Assembly: GCF_963678795.1 (NCBI RefSeq)
Contig: NZ_OY787453.1
Coordinates: 806,001-870,000, forward strand
Reading direction: 5' to 3'
From: an uncultured Methanoregula sp.
GTDB lineage: Archaea; Halobacteriota; Methanomicrobia; Methanomicrobiales; Methanospirillaceae
DNA length: 64,000 nucleotides
Position 1 is the stretch's first letter; the number at the start of each line of letters is the position of its first letter. Both the position numbers and the translations under genes were made by a program. Positions 34,603-43,100 of the stretch are shown in pieces. The notes beneath the pieces are model-generated. The model saw only the letters and a list, made by a program, of their open reading frames with translations, was not told the origin of the DNA and did no database searches.

Positions 34603-35320
34603 GGCGATCCTTCCGGACAAGCGAGAGGAAGAACGAGGACAGGTGTTCGTTTCTTGCGGTGAGATCGGCTACCGGGCCAGAATGGAGCAGGTTTCCCTTG
34701 TGCAGGATCGCAAATTCCGAGCAGATTTCCTCGGCAACTTCGAGGATATGGGTCGAGATGAAGATCGTCTTTCCTTTCTTTGCGTACCCGGCAAGGTAGT
34801 CCTTGACAAGATCCTGCATGATGGGGTCGAAGTTTATCAGGGGTTCATCGATAAGGGCGAGCGCCGGCTCGTGCACGAATGCCTGGGCAAACATCAGTTT
34901 CTGCCGTGTGCCCCGGGAGAGATCCTTGCAGAGCACGTTCTTCTTGTCCCGGAATTCGAGAAAATCAAACCACCATTCAGCACGTTCGCTGATATCGGGG
35001 ATCTTCCGGACTGCCCCGACAAAATCAAGGTATTCCCTGGCCGTGAGGAAACTGGGCGGGGTCTCCTGTTCCGGAATAATTCCCACCTTCGCCCGGACCC
35101 CGACCGGGTCTTTTTCAACATCCCGCCCGAGCACCGTTGCCGAACCAGAGGTGGGCCTTGCCTGGCCGGTCAGCATCTTGATCATCGTGGTCTTGCCGGA
35201 GCCGTTCGGGCCTAAGAGGCCGAAGAGCGCTCCCTCCTTCACGGCAAGAGAGACATGGTTTACAGCGGTTACTTCACCGTACAGCTTTGAAAGGTCTTTT
35301 ACTTCCAGAATGAATGTCAT
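34595..35320 (-). CDS. ABC transporter ATP-binding protein
   Basis: 241 residues with every nucleotide-binding motif: Walker A GPNGSGKT (about 37-44), Q-loop near IPEQETPP, signature LSRGTRQK, Walker B ALALIDEPLINFD, and H-loop IFISTHILEVAEEI. It powers the permease gene that overlaps its 3' end. Its ATG overlaps the TetR stop codon (ATGA), so regulator, ATPase and permease are co-translated. Confidence 0.95.
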   Translation of the reverse strand: MTFILEVKDLSKLYGEVTAVNHVSLAVKEGALFGLLGPNGSGKTTMIKMLTGQARPTSGSATVLGRDVEKDPVGVRAKVGIIPEQETPPSFLTAREYLDFVGAVRKIPDISERAEWWFDFLEFRDKKNVLCKDLSRGTRQKLMFAQAFVHEPALALIDEPLINFDPIMQDLVKDYLAGYAKKGKTIFISTHILEVAEEICSEFAILHKGNLLHSGPVADLTARNEHLSSFFLSLVRKDRHA

Positions 35321-35961
35321 GATATCACGTTTTTTATGGGTTTTTTCCTGTTGTTCTTCTGTTCCTTCACCGTGTCGGCCGCAAAACCGCTCCAGATAAA
35401 TTCCATGCCCTGGTCGATGATCCGCTCCCGTTCCGCATCGGATTCTGCCGCTGCAATCCGGGCAATAAGGCCGGAGAACGAGGAAGCCATCATGAAGATG
35501 AGGAGCTTTTTGTCACAGTCCCGGATCGACCCCTCCCTGATGCCCTGATCGATCAGGTCCATCAGGAAGAGGAACCTAGACATACCTTCTTCCTGTGCCG
35601 TGGAGGACACGAACGGCGAATGGGCAAAATATTCCATGAATTTCATCTTCTCAGGATGCTCCATTCCCCACGCGATCGCGTTACGGCCAAGGCGGTTCAG
35701 CTTTGCTTTTGCATCGGGTTCTTCTTCCAGGTCCCGGCACATTGCCTGTGCGGCTTCGGCCTTGACCCGGAGATAGAGGGTGTCGATGAGCTCCTCTTTT
35801 GTTTTGAAATAAAAGAAGAGCGTGCCGGTTGCAACACCGGCTTCTTTCGATATGAGCGAGGTAGGTGTCCCGAAGAAACCGCGTTTTGTAAAAAGCCGGA
35901 GGGCCGCGTCCAGGATCGCCTCCTGTTTGTCGCTGCCCGGTTCAGGCATGGGACCGGTCAC
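35317..35961 (-). CDS. TetR/AcrR family regulator of the exporter operon
   Basis: 214 residues. The helix-turn-helix covers about 12-58 (ILDAALRLFTKRGFFGTPTSLISKEAGVATGTLFFYFKTKEEL). The remainder is a helical ligand-binding domain, ending in a basic tail. It overlaps the 3' end of the aldo-keto reductase gene by about 20 bases and the ATPase start by 4. The 20-bp palindrome at 37199-37218, upstream of the operon's first gene, is the natural operator and implies autoregulation. Confidence 0.9.
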   Translation of the reverse strand: MTGPMPEPGSDKQEAILDAALRLFTKRGFFGTPTSLISKEAGVATGTLFFYFKTKEELIDTLYLRVKAEAAQAMCRDLEEEPDAKAKLNRLGRNAIAWGMEHPEKMKFMEYFAHSPFVSSTAQEEGMSRFLFLMDLIDQGIREGSIRDCDKKLLIFMMASSFSGLIARIAAAESDAERERIIDQGMEFIWSGFAADTVKEQKNNRKKPIKNVIS

Positions 35962-37180
35962 CTGTAACGAACCGGCGCACCCGGCCGAATTTTTTCATGC
36001 ACCAGAGAGCGCCTTTGAAGATCGGGATTGCGATGGGGATCATCCCGTCCATCTCCTTTGAAACCTCTTTGAGGTGGACCGGGATCGGGAGAGCCTGAGG
36101 ACAGGCTTTCTGGCACTTCCCGCAGCTGCGGCAGAGCCCGGCATTCGATTTTGCTTCTTCAAGACCGCCATGCCGCATAATGTAATGGAACTTTATGGCC
36201 TTGTCATGAGGGAAGAGATTGTAGGTATTGTATTTTGCAAAACATCCCGGAATATCAACCCCGGCCGGGCAGGGCATGCAGTACCCGCACCCCGTACAGC
36301 CGACTTTCATCAGGCGCTTGTACTCATCCCTTGCGGCGTTGACGGTGGCAAGTTCTTCTGCAGAGAGCGAGCCGGGTGCCGCTGTTCCGGCAACCCGGAT
36401 ATTCTCATCGATATGGGCCTCTTCGTTCATGCCCGAAAGAACAACGGTCACTTCCGGATGGTTCCATATCCAGCGGAGCGCCCATTCCGCGGGTGATCGT
36501 TTTACCGGTGCCCCGTCCCAGATCTTCTGCACGGATTCGGGGATCCGTCCGGTAAGGTTCCCGCCCCGCAGGGGTTCCATGATGATGACTGCAAGCCCTT
36601 TCGAGGCGGCATACTTCAGGCCTTCGGTACCGGCCTGGCTCGTCTCGTCCAGGTAATTGTACTGGATCTGGCAGAAGTCCCAGGGATAGGCATCGACAAT
36701 CTCCTTAAAATCCTGCACATTGGAATGGAACGAGAACCCGGCATTGGTGATGCGGCCGTCCTTCTTGGCAGCATCGAGAAATCCGAATACACCGAGCGGG
36801 CGGAGCCGGTCCAGCCCCCCTTTACTGAGGTTGTGAAGGAGGTAGTAATCGATATGGTCGGTCAGAAGGGTGTCGAGCTGATCGTGAAGGATCCGGTCCA
36901 GGTCTGCCGGTTCTGAAACAAACCAGTGCGGGAGCTTGGTTGCTATCCGGACTTTCCCGCGATAGCCCCCGGCAAGCGCCCGCCCGAGAATCAGTTCGCT
37001 CTTTCCCATGTGATAGACCGGTGCCGTGTCAAAATAATTGACCCCACCATCAATGGCCTGCCGGATCTGCCGGATCGTGCGCTCCTCATCGATACCCCGG
37101 CCCTTTGACGGGTACCGCATGCAGCCGAAACCGAGGATCGAGAGGTTATCCCCGGTTTTTGGGACGGTTCGGTATAACAT
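35942..37180 (-). CDS. aldo/keto reductase with ferredoxin-type iron-sulfur domain
   Basis: 412 residues. Residues 1-290 form an aldo-keto reductase barrel (LGFGCMRYPSKG, NYFDTAPVYHMGKSE with the catalytic Asp and Tyr, HIDYYLLHNL). Residues about 305-380 add CTGCGYCMPCPAGVDIP and LCRSCGKCQKACPQALP, the [4Fe-4S] part found in the ferredoxin-linked subgroup. It probably reduces a carbonyl compound using ferredoxin or NAD(P)H. First gene of a four-gene operon with TetR and an ABC exporter; detoxification is a fair guess. Confidence 0.92.
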   Translation of the reverse strand: MLYRTVPKTGDNLSILGFGCMRYPSKGRGIDEERTIRQIRQAIDGGVNYFDTAPVYHMGKSELILGRALAGGYRGKVRIATKLPHWFVSEPADLDRILHDQLDTLLTDHIDYYLLHNLSKGGLDRLRPLGVFGFLDAAKKDGRITNAGFSFHSNVQDFKEIVDAYPWDFCQIQYNYLDETSQAGTEGLKYAASKGLAVIIMEPLRGGNLTGRIPESVQKIWDGAPVKRSPAEWALRWIWNHPEVTVVLSGMNEEAHIDENIRVAGTAAPGSLSAEELATVNAARDEYKRLMKVGCTGCGYCMPCPAGVDIPGCFAKYNTYNLFPHDKAIKFHYIMRHGGLEEAKSNAGLCRSCGKCQKACPQALPIPVHLKEVSKEMDGMIPIAIPIFKGALWCMKKFGRVRRFVTGDRSHA

Positions 37181-37198
37181 GAAATGCTCCTTTTCGTC

Positions 37199-37218
37199 AA
37201 TTGACTAGTCAGTCAATT
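37199..37218. promoter_or_regulatory. 20-bp palindromic TetR operator
   Basis: AATTGACT (37199-37206) and AGTCAATT (37211-37218) are perfect inverted arms around AGTC. It lies 18 bases upstream of the aldo-keto reductase start, with a TTTAAATATTTT TATA-like region just beyond at about 37226-37240. Size and symmetry fit TetR-type binding; the TetR gene is third in this operon's neighbourhood. Confidence 0.75.
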
Positions 37219-37437
37219 TGTGGGTGATTAAAATATTTAAATGGATCAGAACGGACTCCGCTCTCCAACAGGCACGAAGCCCCGGTCATCGAGCCCAAAA
37301 AGTCCCGGTAACGGTTGATCGGCCCGCTCCGGAAGATCGCGGATTCACGTGACCAGGAAGCTACCTGATCTTTTGAATTGCCGGGGCCTGCAAGAACCCG
37401 TGACATTTATTCGGATTGCATCCAACCGGTTTTACTG

Positions 37438-37797
37438 ATGAAGATCCTGAAGACCCTTATACGGGTATATACCGGTAACCTTGACGAAACACTCCGCTTT
37501 TACGAGGACCTGACCGGAACAACGGTCGAGCGAAGACTCCCGATGCCGGCGATCGGTCTCGAACTTGCACAGGTACAGGATATCCTCATCCTTGCCGGCC
37601 CGGACGATGCACTCCGGCCGTTTCGGCAGACCCGGGCCACATTCCTTGTCGACTCTCTCGATGAGTATCACCGGTTCCTGACGGCCCACGGCGCCACCCT
37701 CCTCAGTCCGCCGCAGCAGGTGCCAACCGGGATGAACATGATCGTGCGCCACCCGGATGGCGCCATTATCGAATATGTCGAACACCGTAAACCGTGA
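37438..37797 (+). CDS. VOC/glyoxalase-fold protein
   Basis: 119 residues from ATG 37438; an upstream in-frame extension has no ribosome binding site. The vicinal-oxygen-chelate fold is visible: LIRVYTGNLDETLRFYEDLTG at the N terminus and MNMIVRHPDGAIIEYVEH at the C terminus, with a Glu metal-ligand candidate near the end. Such proteins include dioxygenases, isomerases and antibiotic-binding proteins; the substrate cannot be read from sequence. It faces sucD tail to tail. Confidence 0.8.
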   Translation: MKILKTLIRVYTGNLDETLRFYEDLTGTTVERRLPMPAIGLELAQVQDILILAGPDDALRPFRQTRATFLVDSLDEYHRFLTAHGATLLSPPQQVPTGMNMIVRHPDGAIIEYVEHRKP

Positions 37798-37831
37798 ATT
37801 GCCGGAAAACCGTTTCTTAAAAAAAAGGATA

Positions 37832-38710
37832 TTAACAATGGCACTTGAAGAGTTCCCGGACCATATCCGGGATCTCGGAGACCCGCGATGCAACGGGCAC
37901 ACCATGTTTTTTGAGCCGGGCAATCTTCGAGCGGGCATCGCCTTCGCCGCCTTCAACGATCGCGCCGGCATGACCCATCCTCTTATCCGGCGGGGCTGAT
38001 ACACCGGCAATATAGGAGACGATCGGGAGATCCGTTGATCTGGCCCCTTCCTCTTCGAGATTGCCCCCGACTTCTCCGATAAGAACGACCGCTTTTGTCT
38101 GGGGATCGTTCTCGAAGAGTTCGAGCACATCAACGAATGTCTGGCCGATCACCGGGTCGCCCCCGATACCAATAACGCTGCTCTGGCCGATACCGGCCCG
38201 GGTCAGCTCGTCCACCACTTCGTAGGTGAGCGTGCCCGAGCGGGAGATGACGCCAACGTTCCCGCGGCAGAAAAGCCCCGAGGGCATGATCCCCATCTTC
38301 ACTTCACCGGGGGAGAGGAGGCCGGGGCAGTTCGGGCCAATCACGCGGGCACCTTCCATCTTTGCGTACGCAAGCGCTTTCATGGTGTCCTGCACGGGGA
38401 TGTGCTCGGTGATGCAGACAATAGTGTCGATACCGGCATGGGCCTCTTCCATGATGGCGTCGGCAGCCGCACCGGCGGGAACAAAGATGACCGCGGCCCC
38501 GATATCGTGCCCGTTCATCGCATCTTTCACGGTATTGTACACCGGCACGCCGTGAACCTGCTGCCCGGCCTTGCCCGGCGTCACACCGGCAACAACACCT
38601 TTGCCACCGACCTGCTTTGCATAGGCATTCATGAGGCCGATGTGGAACTCCCCCTGTTTCCCGGTCGCGCCCTGCACGAGGATCCCGGTATTCCTGTCGC
38701 CGTAAATCAT
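37832..38710 (-). CDS. sucD: succinyl-CoA synthetase alpha subunit
   Basis: 292 residues. With SucC it interconverts succinyl-CoA and succinate with nucleotide phosphorylation. The CoA-binding N terminus reads LVQGATGKQGEFH, and the phosphorylated active-site His is in KRMGHAGAIVEGGEG near residue 245. It overlaps sucC by 4 bases as last gene of the korDABC-sucCD operon. Confidence 0.95.
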   Translation of the reverse strand: MIYGDRNTGILVQGATGKQGEFHIGLMNAYAKQVGGKGVVAGVTPGKAGQQVHGVPVYNTVKDAMNGHDIGAAVIFVPAGAAADAIMEEAHAGIDTIVCITEHIPVQDTMKALAYAKMEGARVIGPNCPGLLSPGEVKMGIMPSGLFCRGNVGVISRSGTLTYEVVDELTRAGIGQSSVIGIGGDPVIGQTFVDVLELFENDPQTKAVVLIGEVGGNLEEEGARSTDLPIVSYIAGVSAPPDKRMGHAGAIVEGGEGDARSKIARLKKHGVPVASRVSEIPDMVRELFKCHC

Positions 38711-39792
38711 GCGGTCACCTGCACAGCCTTTTTCACAACCAGATCCATCGTATCGAGCATCTCATAACCTTTCTCGGAGAGGAGCCTGCGGCCCTCCGCT
38801 TCGTTTGTCCCGGCAAGCCGGACTATCACTTTCTGGGAGATACCGGCAGCGATGATCCCCTTTGCCACCTCGTCGCATTTCGTGATCCCGCCAAGGAGGT
38901 TCACGACGATGACTTTGACGGATGGCACACTTGCAACAAGGCGGACTGCGTTCATCACACGCTCACTCTCGGCACCGCCGCCGACATCGAGGAAATTCGC
39001 CGCTTTCCCGCCATAGTATTCGATGAGATCAAGGGTTGCCATCGTGAGTCCGGCACCATTCCCGATAACGCCGATTGCACCACCCAGCTCGACATACGAG
39101 AACCCGTTCTTTTCCGCTTCGCGCTCGCGTTCCGAAAGGTCGCGGTTTACGCTGATACCCTGGCGGCCAAGGGCATTGTCATCGACAATGATCTTGGCAT
39201 CAGCCGCAAACACGCCCGCGGGCGTGGTCACGAGCGGGTTGATCTCGGCAAGGAGTGCGTCTTTCGCGATGAAGACCTGGTAGAGTTTGTTGATGATCGG
39301 GCCAATCTCTTTTGGGGCCGTGCCAATGAGTTCCCGGACCATAAACGGGGGGATATCCCGCATGAGGGGATTTGCCACGACTTTCCGGATCAGTTCCGGG
39401 TGCTCTTTCGCCGTGATCTCGATCTCGACCCCGCCAGCCTCAGTGAAGAGGATGAGCGGCTGCTTGCTCGACCGGTCGACCGTGATCGAAAGGTAATATT
39501 CATGCCGGATATCGAGTTTCTGCTCGGCAAGGACTTCCTTCACGGGCAGGCCCTTGATCTGCTTTCCAAAGAGCTCCTTTGCCACCGTTGTGCCGGTTGC
39601 CTTGTCCGCCATGAGGATGCCGCCTGCCTTCCCCCTGCCACCGACATCGACCTGTGCCTTTAAGACAAACGCCGAACCCAGTTCGGCGAGATGGGGGGTG
39701 AGTTCGTCTGCAGACCGTATCAGGAATCCTGCCGGGACGGGAATCCCGGCCGCTTGTATCACATTCTTTGCCTCGTATTCGCGTAGTTTCAT
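38707..39792 (-). CDS. sucC: succinyl-CoA synthetase beta subunit
   Basis: 361 residues: an ATP-grasp domain (residues 1-235, starting MKLREYEAKNVIQAAGIPVP, with KAQVDVGGRGKAGG) and a C-terminal ligase domain with NFLDVGGGAESERV and NLLGGITKCDEVAKGI. Slightly shorter than the bacterial protein. It overlaps korC and sucD by 4 bases each, so expression is coupled to 2-oxoglutarate synthase. Confidence 0.95.
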   Translation of the reverse strand: MKLREYEAKNVIQAAGIPVPAGFLIRSADELTPHLAELGSAFVLKAQVDVGGRGKAGGILMADKATGTTVAKELFGKQIKGLPVKEVLAEQKLDIRHEYYLSITVDRSSKQPLILFTEAGGVEIEITAKEHPELIRKVVANPLMRDIPPFMVRELIGTAPKEIGPIINKLYQVFIAKDALLAEINPLVTTPAGVFAADAKIIVDDNALGRQGISVNRDLSEREREAEKNGFSYVELGGAIGVIGNGAGLTMATLDLIEYYGGKAANFLDVGGGAESERVMNAVRLVASVPSVKVIVVNLLGGITKCDEVAKGIIAAGISQKVIVRLAGTNEAEGRRLLSEKGYEMLDTMDLVVKKAVQVTA

Positions 39793-40319
39793 GGTTGCTT
39801 TCCCAGCTGCAGGCCGAGCTGCATAGCTTTTAGGTTGAGATCCTCGGTCCCCTTGGGCACGGAATCGAGAATGGCTTTTTTCAGGGCTTCCTCGCTCACG
39901 ACATGCGTTGCAGCAACGAGCGCACCAAGCATCACGATGTTTGCAACGATATCTTTCTTAAGCGTCTGTTTTGCTTCCCGGGTTGCGGGAATCTCGATAC
40001 ACCGGCACTCCGGGCGGGAATGGACGAGGGTCGAGTCGACGAGCATTACGGCCGGGTCCTGTGCTTTAGTGCCGTACTTCTCGAAGCCCTCCTGCGACAT
40101 GATGATGTAGATGTTGGGGTTGGCTACCTTGGGGTACAGGATCGGGTCGTCATCGATGATGACCTGGCTCATCGATGCCCCGCCCCGGGCCTCCGGGCCA
40201 TAGACCTGGGTCTGGACCGCGAACTTGTTGTCATACATAACCGCTGCCCGCCCGATGATGACCGCAGAGAGGATGATCCCCTGGCCGCCGAATCCCGAGA
40301 ACCTGACCTCGTGTCTCAT
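39789..40319 (-). CDS. korC: 2-oxoglutarate:ferredoxin oxidoreductase gamma subunit
   Basis: 176 residues. It begins RHEVRFSGFGGQGIILSAVIIG, the gamma-subunit signature of 2-oxoacid:ferredoxin oxidoreductases, and includes QTQVYGPEARGGASMSQVII. It is one of four separate subunits (DABC order) that carboxylate succinyl-CoA with reduced ferredoxin, or do the reverse. Overlaps on both sides are 4 bases. Confidence 0.95.
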   Translation of the reverse strand: MRHEVRFSGFGGQGIILSAVIIGRAAVMYDNKFAVQTQVYGPEARGGASMSQVIIDDDPILYPKVANPNIYIIMSQEGFEKYGTKAQDPAVMLVDSTLVHSRPECRCIEIPATREAKQTLKKDIVANIVMLGALVAATHVVSEEALKKAILDSVPKGTEDLNLKAMQLGLQLGKQP

Positions 40320-41104
40320 CGTTTCACCCCGAGAGCCGGCCGGTTGCGGCGCATGAGTTCCCCGACAACGAACATGTCCTCAGGCACATGCTCGCCATTG
40401 TCGATCAGCCGGTCGCGCTTGGCTTTTAAGAGCGAGTGCGAACGGAGGTACTCGACATGGTCCATAACCTGCCGGAACTTGTTCCTCCGCCCGAATGCCG
40501 TGGGACACTGGACGAGCACCTCGATGAACGAGAACCCGGGGGTCTCGAGGCCGGCTTTGACCGCCTTCTCCAGTTCCTTGACGTGATACGATGTCCAGCG
40601 CGAGACATAGTTGGCTCCGGCCGCAATGGCAAGTTCGCAGAGATCGAACGGCGTCTCATTGCACCCGAACGGGGTAGTTGATGAGAGGCAGCCCTTGGGT
40701 GTTGTCGGGCTTCCCTGACCGCCGGTCATCCCGTAGATCTGGTTGTTCATGCAGACAACCGTGAGGTCGATGTTGCGCCGGCAGGCATGGATGAAGTGGT
40801 TGCCCCCGATCGCTGCCATGTCTCCGTCGCCGGTGAAGACGACCACGTTGAAATCCGGCTTTGCCATCTTGACCCCGGTAGCAAACGCGAGTGCCCGCCC
40901 GTGGGTGGTGTGGAGCGAGTCAGTGAGGATGTAGCCGGGAGCACGCGATGAGCAGCCGATACCGGAGACAAAGACCGTCTCCTCCTTCTTCCAGTTCATC
41001 TGGTCAACCGCGGAAAGGGTGCAGTTGATGATCGTCCCGTTCCCGCAGCCGGCGCAGAAGATGTGGGGGAGCCGGTCCTGCCGGAACCACTCGTCGTAGC
41101 TCAT
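40316..41104 (-). CDS. korB: 2-oxoglutarate:ferredoxin oxidoreductase beta subunit
   Basis: 262 residues, the thiamine-diphosphate-binding subunit. The ThDP/Mg motif GDGDMAAIGGNHF runs to NNQIYGMTGGQ, and CAGCGNGTI and CSSR hold cysteines expected for the [4Fe-4S] cluster. It pairs with KorA in the catalytic core of the cytoplasmic enzyme. Confidence 0.95.
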   Translation of the reverse strand: MSYDEWFRQDRLPHIFCAGCGNGTIINCTLSAVDQMNWKKEETVFVSGIGCSSRAPGYILTDSLHTTHGRALAFATGVKMAKPDFNVVVFTGDGDMAAIGGNHFIHACRRNIDLTVVCMNNQIYGMTGGQGSPTTPKGCLSSTTPFGCNETPFDLCELAIAAGANYVSRWTSYHVKELEKAVKAGLETPGFSFIEVLVQCPTAFGRRNKFRQVMDHVEYLRSHSLLKAKRDRLIDNGEHVPEDMFVVGELMRRNRPALGVKR

Positions 41105-42207
41105 GGCTTCTCCTCCAGTGCGGCAACCAGTTCCGCAGGGGTGTGGAGTTCCCCGCCCAGCTTGGGGATGCTCCGGACCGGGACGCAGACATGCCGCTCG
41201 ATCTCGCGGGCGATCTGGCCGAGGTTCATCTCGGGGATGAGGAAACGCTTCGCATTTTTGAACTCCGCGAGGGCCTTTTCAGGAAAGGGCCAGACCGTGC
41301 GGATCCGGAGGAACCCGACATTGCTGTCCTTCCGGTCATGCATCACCTGCATGACGGTGCGGACCGGTGCGCCGTAGGCGATAAAGACCTGCTCTGCATC
41401 GGGATTGATGATATCATAGTCTGCCATCTCGAACCGGGCGTTCTCGATCTTATCCACGAGGCGTTTGACAAGGGCCCCGTGCAGGTTCGGGTTCGTTGCG
41501 CACGGGTAGCCCCGCTCGTCGTGGGTGAGGCCGGTCACGTGGACGTGCTCGCCGGTACCAAACTGCGGGAAGCCGGGGATCAGGTCGGGATCTGTTGCCC
41601 TGAACGGGGGGGTCCCGGGAACGAACGGCTTCCTGCCCACCCGATCGACCTTATCGGGGACGAGAATCTTCTCCCGCATGTGCCCGATAGTCTCGTCGGC
41701 CATCAGGAATACCGGGACACGGTACTTGTCCGCGAGATTGAATGCCTTCACCGTCAGCTCGTACATTTCCTGCACGGTTGCCGGGCAGAGGGCAATGATA
41801 GCATAATCGCCATGCGAGCCGAACCGCACCTGCATCATGTCTCCCTGTGCCGACATCGTGGGCTGGCCGGTGGAGGGACCGCCACGCTGGACATTCACGA
41901 CAACGCAGGGGGTCTCGGTCATGGCGGCAAACCCGATATTCTCCATCATCAGGGAGAACCCGGGGCCGCTCGTTGCGGTCATGGCACGGGCGCCGGTCCA
42001 TGCTGCACCGATGATGGAAGCCATCGAGGCAATCTCGTCTTCCATCTGGATGAAGACGCCACCCTTTTTTGGCAGCTTTGCCGCCATGTGCTCGGCGATT
42101 TCTGTCGAGGGGGTGATCGGGTATCCTCCAAAGAAATTGCAGCCTGCAGCAAGCGCCCCCTCCGCACAGGCAGTGTTTCCCTGCCAGAACTCAAGTCTCG
42201 ACGTCAA
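41101..42207 (-). CDS. korA: 2-oxoglutarate:ferredoxin oxidoreductase alpha subunit
   Basis: 368 residues. It opens with LEFWQGNTACAEGALAAGCNFFGGYPITPSTE, typical of the KorA/PorA pyrimidine-binding subunit, and has TSGPGFSLMMENIGFA and the PSTGQPTMSAQGDM substrate loop. The latter resembles Kor rather than pyruvate enzymes. It overlaps korD upstream by 4 bases. Confidence 0.95.
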   Translation of the reverse strand: MTSRLEFWQGNTACAEGALAAGCNFFGGYPITPSTEIAEHMAAKLPKKGGVFIQMEDEIASMASIIGAAWTGARAMTATSGPGFSLMMENIGFAAMTETPCVVVNVQRGGPSTGQPTMSAQGDMMQVRFGSHGDYAIIALCPATVQEMYELTVKAFNLADKYRVPVFLMADETIGHMREKILVPDKVDRVGRKPFVPGTPPFRATDPDLIPGFPQFGTGEHVHVTGLTHDERGYPCATNPNLHGALVKRLVDKIENARFEMADYDIINPDAEQVFIAYGAPVRTVMQVMHDRKDSNVGFLRIRTVWPFPEKALAEFKNAKRFLIPEMNLGQIAREIERHVCVPVRSIPKLGGELHTPAELVAALEEKP

Positions 42208-42476
42208 TATTCAATCGCCACCTTGTGGAGTTCATAGGGTTCTTCCGGGGTCCAGTGGATTGCCTGGTCCGGGCAGGTGAGCTGGCAGACACCGCAAAGC
42301 TGCCGGCCATAGAGGTTCCGGAGCCGGCAGTTGGTGCAGCGCTCGGGCCGGTCCAGTTCCGGGACCGCAATTCCCTTGCGGTTAAGCCGCTTCCCTTCAC
42401 GGAATATCTTATACGGGCACACTTTAGTACAGAGATTGCAGCCCTTGCACCGGGTCTCGTCGATGGCGAGTTTCAT
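42204..42476 (-). CDS. korD: 2-oxoglutarate:ferredoxin oxidoreductase delta (ferredoxin) subunit
   Basis: 90 residues with two [4Fe-4S] motifs: CKGCNLCTKVCP and a second, wider one beginning CTNCRLRN and ending CGVCQLTCP. The gap between the first and second Cys pairs of the latter is larger than in standard ferredoxins. It delivers electrons between the Kor core and free ferredoxin. First gene of the operon, 66 bases downstream of fumB. Confidence 0.93.
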   Translation of the reverse strand: MKLAIDETRCKGCNLCTKVCPYKIFREGKRLNRKGIAVPELDRPERCTNCRLRNLYGRQLCGVCQLTCPDQAIHWTPEEPYELHKVAIEY

Positions 42477-42542
42477 GTGATGGCAGTCCTATCGTAGTAT
42501 ATATTCGGCAACCTTTACAAAAAACCTCTTCTTTGGATCAAT

Positions 42543-43100
42543 TCAGGATCCGGAGGTATATTTCCGGAATATCTCTTCAGAATGCTTCCGGGCTGCATCA
42601 AAGATATCATTCCCGTGTGAATCGATCCCGACAACGAGCGGAAGCCGGTCGAGCGCAATAGCCCAGACAGCTTCGGCCATCCCGAGATCTTCGTAAAAGA
42701 CTCCCTTCAGGGTCATGTGCGATGATGCGAGGGCTGCACATCCTCCGGTGAAGGCCAGGTAAACACCCTTTCCCGCAAGCTGGTTCCTGACCATTGCTCC
42801 CATACCCCCTTTGCCGATGAACGCCCGTACTCCCTTGTCGATAAAAAAACCCTCCATCCCGTTCATCCGTGCCGATGTCGTGGGGCCGGCCGCGATGACG
42901 TTGCCATCCTGGATAACCGGCCCGCAGTGGTAGATAACGGCACCCTTCGGGTCGAACGGGATTCCCGCATCCTGCATCCGCAGGTGGGCCTCGTCCCGGG
43001 CAGTGTACACGATACCCGAGAGTTCGACCTGATCGCCGGCTTTCAGCTGCAGTACCTCGTCCCCCAGGGGCGTGGTGAGCGGGACAGGTTTTTTCACCAT
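42543..43100 (-). CDS. fumB: fumarate hydratase class I, beta subunit
   Basis: 185 residues from ATG 43100, chosen because GGAGGTGAG lies directly upstream. It is the C-terminal domain of class I fumarase as a separate polypeptide: YHCGPVIQDGNVIAAGPTTS, GFFIDKGVRAFIGKGGMG, and FTGGCAALASSHM. With the alpha subunit it forms an oxygen-sensitive [4Fe-4S] hydratase interconverting malate and fumarate. ATG overlaps the alpha-subunit stop. Confidence 0.93.
   Translation of the reverse strand: MVKKPVPLTTPLGDEVLQLKAGDQVELSGIVYTARDEAHLRMQDAGIPFDPKGAVIYHCGPVIQDGNVIAAGPTTSARMNGMEGFFIDKGVRAFIGKGGMGAMVRNQLAGKGVYLAFTGGCAALASSHMTLKGVFYEDLGMAEAVWAIALDRLPLVVGIDSHGNDIFDAARKHSEEIFRKYTSGS

Noticed and set aside
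33685..34662. 325-codon plus-strand frame opposite the ABC permease
   Set aside because: Very charged, low-complexity composition typical of antisense GC-rich frames; the permease and ATPase on the other strand are unambiguous.
41143..42237. 364-codon plus-strand frame opposite korA
   Set aside because: Antisense to a clear korA; no recognisable domain.
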